Shown piece after piece: positions 61,706-64,000 of a stretch of DNA of 64,000 nucleotides (its first letter is position 1; the number at the start of each line of letters is the position of its first letter). The position numbers and the translations under genes were made by a program. Below the pieces are notes generated by a model. It ran no database searches and was not told the DNA's origin. It worked only from the letters and a program-made list of their open reading frames with translations. The DNA is from an uncultured Oscillospiraceae bacterium (GTDB taxonomy: Bacteria > Bacillota > Clostridia > Oscillospirales > Acutalibacteraceae): positions 29,108-93,107 of the forward strand of contig UQGM01000002.1 in NCBI GenBank assembly GCA_900540535.1. Direction: 5' to 3'.

Positions 61706-63093
61706 AACCCTAAAGAGGTTTGCGTACCGGGCTGTATATAGTCCGTGATACGGGTGAACGAAGGGTTGTACCGGAAACGGGCGATCCCCGTCGAACCGTT
61801 ACGGTTCTTCGCGATATAGATCTTGCCGACCCCCACCAAGCTATGCCCCGTCTTTTCGTCGCGGGTGAAGCCATAGCGTTCGGGACGGTAGATGAACGCC
61901 ACGCAATCCGCCACCTGCTCGATCGTCCCCGAATCGCGCAGGTCGCTCATCACCGGCAGATACGCCTTGTCGGCACGCGCCTCGCAGGCACGATTCATCT
62001 GCGAAACCGTCAGCACCGGACAATTGCTGTCCAACGCCAGTTGCTTCAACGCCCTTACATTCCGTCCCACCATCTGTTCCTGTGTCTCCCCCTTCCGGCG
62101 GTCGCCGCCCAAAAGGTGCAGGTAGTCCACGACCACCAGGTCGCATTTTCCCAGGCGGCATTGCAGCAGCACTTTCGCCCGTATCTGCTCGACGGTAGCC
62201 CCTACCGTATAGTCGAGATAGAAAGGCAAGTCCTTCAACCGGAGGGCAGCCTCTTCCAACTGTCCCAACTCGCGTCCGGTCGGCTTGTTGATGCGCAGGT
62301 GATCCGGGTTCACGTCCGTCATCCCTGCCAGCACACGGTTCAACATTTGCAGGCTCGACATCTCCAGGCTGAAGAAGCAGACCGATTTCCCGGCACGCGC
62401 CGCGTTCAGGGCCATCTGCAACGTCACCGCCGTCTTCCCGTCGCTCGGCCGTCCGGCGACGATCGTCAGCTCCGTATTGTGGAACCCTCCGGTCACATAG
62501 TCGAACTCGGCAAGCCCGCTCTTCACCTGTTCGGCCTCCAGCTCACCGCCAAAGCGACGATAATGCCAGGACACCGCCTCGGCAGCCAGTTCGCCGATCG
62601 TACGCACCGGAGCGCCCTCGGCCGTCTTCTGGCGGAACTGCATCAGAAGGCGCTCCGCCTCGTCGACCAGTTCCTCCGGGACGGACGATACCTTGCCAGC
62701 CTTGAACGCCATCGTCCCGAACAACGTGACGAGGCATCTCAGCTTATATTGTTTCTTGATTCCTTCCACATAGGCCGCCACGTTCCCGTCGTGGCGCACA
62801 TTCAGCATGTAGGGCAACAGGAACGACAAACCGCCCAGCTTGGCAGCCAGTTCCTCGTCCGCTTCGCGCATTCCGCGTTCCACCAGCACCATGTCCGGCC
62901 GTACCCCCGTTGCATAAATTTTCATGATCACTTCATAGACGAATCCCAACGAAGCATCCGCAAACATTTCCTGAGTCAGCCCTGCAGACTCCGCCTGCAC
63001 CGGCGCTTCCATCGAGGTCATCAACAGGCAGACCAACGCCTTTTCCATATCGCCCAAAGAGATTCCTCCGTCCGTTTCTTCACCGTTCATCAT
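61702..63093 (-). CDS. dnaB: Replicative DNA helicase DnaB (Bacteroidales-type, element-borne or chromosomal)
   Basis: A complete 463-residue DnaB. N-terminal domain MEKALVCLLMTSMEAPVQ to about 110, then the RecA core with Walker A GRPSDGKT near 205, FFSLEMSSLQMLNRVL, Walker B LVVVDYLHLLGGD, and RDSGTIEQVADCVAFIYRP. The ATG at 63093 overlaps the stop of the upstream gene by 4 nt (ATGA), and its own stop overlaps the primase start likewise, so the three genes are translationally coupled. Such helicase-primase operons occur in Bacteroides/Parabacteroides prophages and integrative elements. Confidence 0.93.
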   Translation of the reverse strand: MMNGEETDGGISLGDMEKALVCLLMTSMEAPVQAESAGLTQEMFADASLGFVYEVIMKIYATGVRPDMVLVERGMREADEELAAKLGGLSFLLPYMLNVRHDGNVAAYVEGIKKQYKLRCLVTLFGTMAFKAGKVSSVPEELVDEAERLLMQFRQKTAEGAPVRTIGELAAEAVSWHYRRFGGELEAEQVKSGLAEFDYVTGGFHNTELTIVAGRPSDGKTAVTLQMALNAARAGKSVCFFSLEMSSLQMLNRVLAGMTDVNPDHLRINKPTGRELGQLEEAALRLKDLPFYLDYTVGATVEQIRAKVLLQCRLGKCDLVVVDYLHLLGGDRRKGETQEQMVGRNVRALKQLALDSNCPVLTVSQMNRACEARADKAYLPVMSDLRDSGTIEQVADCVAFIYRPERYGFTRDEKTGHSLVGVGKIYIAKNRNGSTGIARFRYNPSFTRITDYIQPGTQTSLGL

Positions 63094-63596
63094 TGCAAGC
63101 CTCCTTCCCCGTCTGCGGTACAACAATCGAACTGCATGCTTCGTCCGCCCATACGGCGTTCGGCCTCTTCCAGGGCGAGGAAAGCGGATTGCTCCGGCGC
63201 ATCCTTCCCTGCTTCCTTACGACGGATCCCCATGATCGAATCGTATCCGCAGACACAAACACGAATCCCGCCGTTAAGTCGCTTCAGTCCGATCAAATCC
63301 TTTTCTTGCAACCAAACAAGACTTCGGTTCAGAGTTTTCGTACACATCCCGCATCTTTTCGCCAGTTCTTCACATTGTCCGACAAACTCGCCGCGCTTAC
63401 AGACATAATAACGCTTGTTCAAAAAAACCTTCCCGTCCTTGAAAAACACTTCCGAGAACAAAGCCAAGTACACCATGCCGACCGATCTTTCCCGGCCTTC
63501 GCCACGAAATAACATCTCCAACACTTTTCGCGGAATGAGGACATATGACTGTCCCAGGAATCCCACAATCCTTTCGTTGTTTAAATTCTGATCCAT
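63090..63596 (-). CDS. Winged-helix-like protein ahead of dnaB (replication-associated, unnamed)
   Basis: A 168-residue protein with no named family that I can assign. The middle part CEELAKRCGMCTKTLNRSLVWLQEKDLIG (residues about 75-104) is a probable helix-turn-helix with wing, like phage replication initiator or DnaD-type domains. The rest contains basic segments and Cys-rich C-terminal residues. It is upstream of, and coupled with, dnaB. A role in loading the helicase is an inference from position. Confidence 0.6.
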   Translation of the reverse strand: MDQNLNNERIVGFLGQSYVLIPRKVLEMLFRGEGRERSVGMVYLALFSEVFFKDGKVFLNKRYYVCKRGEFVGQCEELAKRCGMCTKTLNRSLVWLQEKDLIGLKRLNGGIRVCVCGYDSIMGIRRKEAGKDAPEQSAFLALEEAERRMGGRSMQFDCCTADGEGGLQ

Positions 63597-63685
63597 AATA
63601 GATGGATTTAATAATGAATAAATTTGTTATGGCTTGTCGTTTTGCAAATCGGTCCGAACGGATTAATAAACAAATATTTACGACA

Positions 63686-63712
63686 GCAAATAGACAGCAG
63701 GTGTCCATTTGC
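63686..63712 (-). repeat. Imperfect inverted repeat upstream of the foreign operon
   Basis: GCAAATAGACA and TGTCCATTTGC are complementary at 10 of 11 positions with a 5-nt spacer, in the leader of the helix-turn-helix gene. It may be a repressor site. Confidence 0.5.
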
Positions 63713-63821
63713 CCTGTCCGTTCCCTAATATATAATAACTAAAACATACTTCTTATAACTAATTATAAAAAGCGATTTTCGCATTTTTTTCAGAAGAGCG
63801 ATCTTCAACTTTCAGCCATCA

Positions 63822-63829
63822 CAAAGGTA
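63822..63829 (-). promoter_or_regulatory. Bacteroidetes-type -7 element
   Basis: Minus strand TACCTTTG, a full match to the TAnnTTTG -7 box of Bacteroidetes primary-sigma promoters, followed by TG. A -33 TTTG box at the usual distance is not clear (only a T run). The 325-bp stretch 63597-63921 holds this element and the inverted repeat at 63686-63712; nothing else is recognised. Confidence 0.5.
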
Positions 63830-63921
63830 GAGTCAAATCCATTATTAAAAAAAACTATTTTATGCAGAATTTCAATTCCTTTCACCCTTTAAAAAGAAGC
63901 CATATAATACCGCCGATCGGT

Positions 63922-64000
63922 TTATTTTTTATTACGTGATTTGAAATTCTTAAATTCCGCTTTCATTCCGTCCACGATCGAATCCGACTCATTAGCAATC
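63922..64000 (-). CDS. C-terminal fragment of an unknown protein at the window edge
   Basis: Minus-strand frame open from the right edge, reading IANESDSIVDGMKAEFKN and ending with SRNKK and TAA at 63922-63924. Too short to classify; coding status rests on the amphipathic, plausible composition and the following intergenic promoter. Confidence 0.4.
   Translation of the reverse strand, partial: IANESDSIVDGMKAEFKNFKSRNKK

Larger units (their letters stand above)
61385..64000. other. Foreign, Bacteroidales-like segment
   Basis: From about 61385 to the window end base composition rises sharply over the coding part (37 of 60 G+C at 62521-62580), the genes match Bacteroidales replication modules, and a TACCTTTG element typical of Bacteroidetes promoters appears at 63822-63829. 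The left neighbour is clostridial. There is no direct or inverted repeat at the joint that I can see. Confidence 0.8.

Noticed and set aside
61720..63408. 562-codon open frame on the plus strand opposite dnaB
   Set aside because: It is antisense to a well-conserved helicase in GC-rich DNA, where long shadow frames are common; its translation is His/Arg/Gln-rich with no domain.
1..64000. CRISPR arrays, rRNA genes or insertion sequences
   Set aside because: No regularly spaced repeats, rRNA signatures or transposase genes were found.

Overview
The first 61.38 kb reads as chromosome of a low-to-mid GC, spore-forming Clostridia, most like the Oscillospiraceae/Ruminococcus group. The evidence is a complete spoIIIAA-AH operon, a SpoIIM-like protein, Gram-positive Shine-Dalgarno sites before nearly every gene, frequent TTG/GTG starts, sigma-A promoters of the TTGACA/TATAAT kind, and an rRNA-methyltransferase/nadK/argR/recN cluster typical of Clostridia. 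The last 2.6 kb is different. It is GC-rich (one sampled line at 62521-62580 is 37/60 GC, against 25/60 at 27661-27720), carries a helicase/primase module of Bacteroidales type, and has a Bacteroidetes-type promoter element. It is joined abruptly at about 61384-61392 to the broken 3' end of a clostridial carboxylase gene. This is either a chimeric contig or a very recent insertion.

Layout. 1-4644: dnaB (partial), tilS, hpt, ftsH, overlapping or closely spaced. 4748-7881: a membrane-anchored M28 peptidase, a flavodoxin, a DUF4392 protein and a cyclophilin. 7987-11191 (minus): a K+-dependent type membrane pyrophosphatase and an alpha/beta hydrolase. 11416-15798: lon-engB-lysA operon. 15888-22225 (minus): a lipoprotein phosphodiesterase, a two-gene ABC exporter, and a GHKL kinase/LytTR regulator pair, with two LytTR-type direct repeats just ahead of the exporter genes. 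22520-31125: a nine-gene V-type ATPase operon. 31284-33240: a DUF2726 protein and a tyrosine recombinase. 33230-44694 (minus): SpoIIM-like, TIGR04086, yajC, then recN-argR-nadK-tlyA-dxs-ispA-xseB-xseA-tsaD paralog-nusB-asp23. 44798-49715 (minus): spoIIIAH to spoIIIAA. 49835-52639: yfhO. 52731-52815: tRNA-Leu(GAG). 53013-57715 (minus): Cys-rich protein, pcrA, a lone fumarase beta subunit and a DivIVA-like protein. 57943-59610: Na/Pi cotransporter. 59680-60927 (minus): secreted lipase. 61195-61386: 3' end of a carboxyltransferase gene. 61382-64000 (minus): foreign segment.

How the parts relate. A V-type ATPase and an ion-pumping pyrophosphatase lie about 12 kb apart and probably share the job of energising the membrane. 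FtsH, Lon, RecN, PcrA, Exo VII, NusB and YajC are housekeeping. The spoIIIA genes build the mother-cell/forespore channel, and the Cys-rich protein next to pcrA may be a late spore protein, judging by a sigma-K-like promoter. The kinase, regulator and ABC pair look like a self-contained signal-export circuit. No CRISPR array, rRNA, insertion sequence or riboswitch was recognised. No clearly new multi-gene defence or metabolic system was found. The most unusual items are the LytTR operator, the yajC terminator that doubles as the next gene's ribosome-binding site, the proteolipid with an apparent signal peptide, and the interphylum junction.
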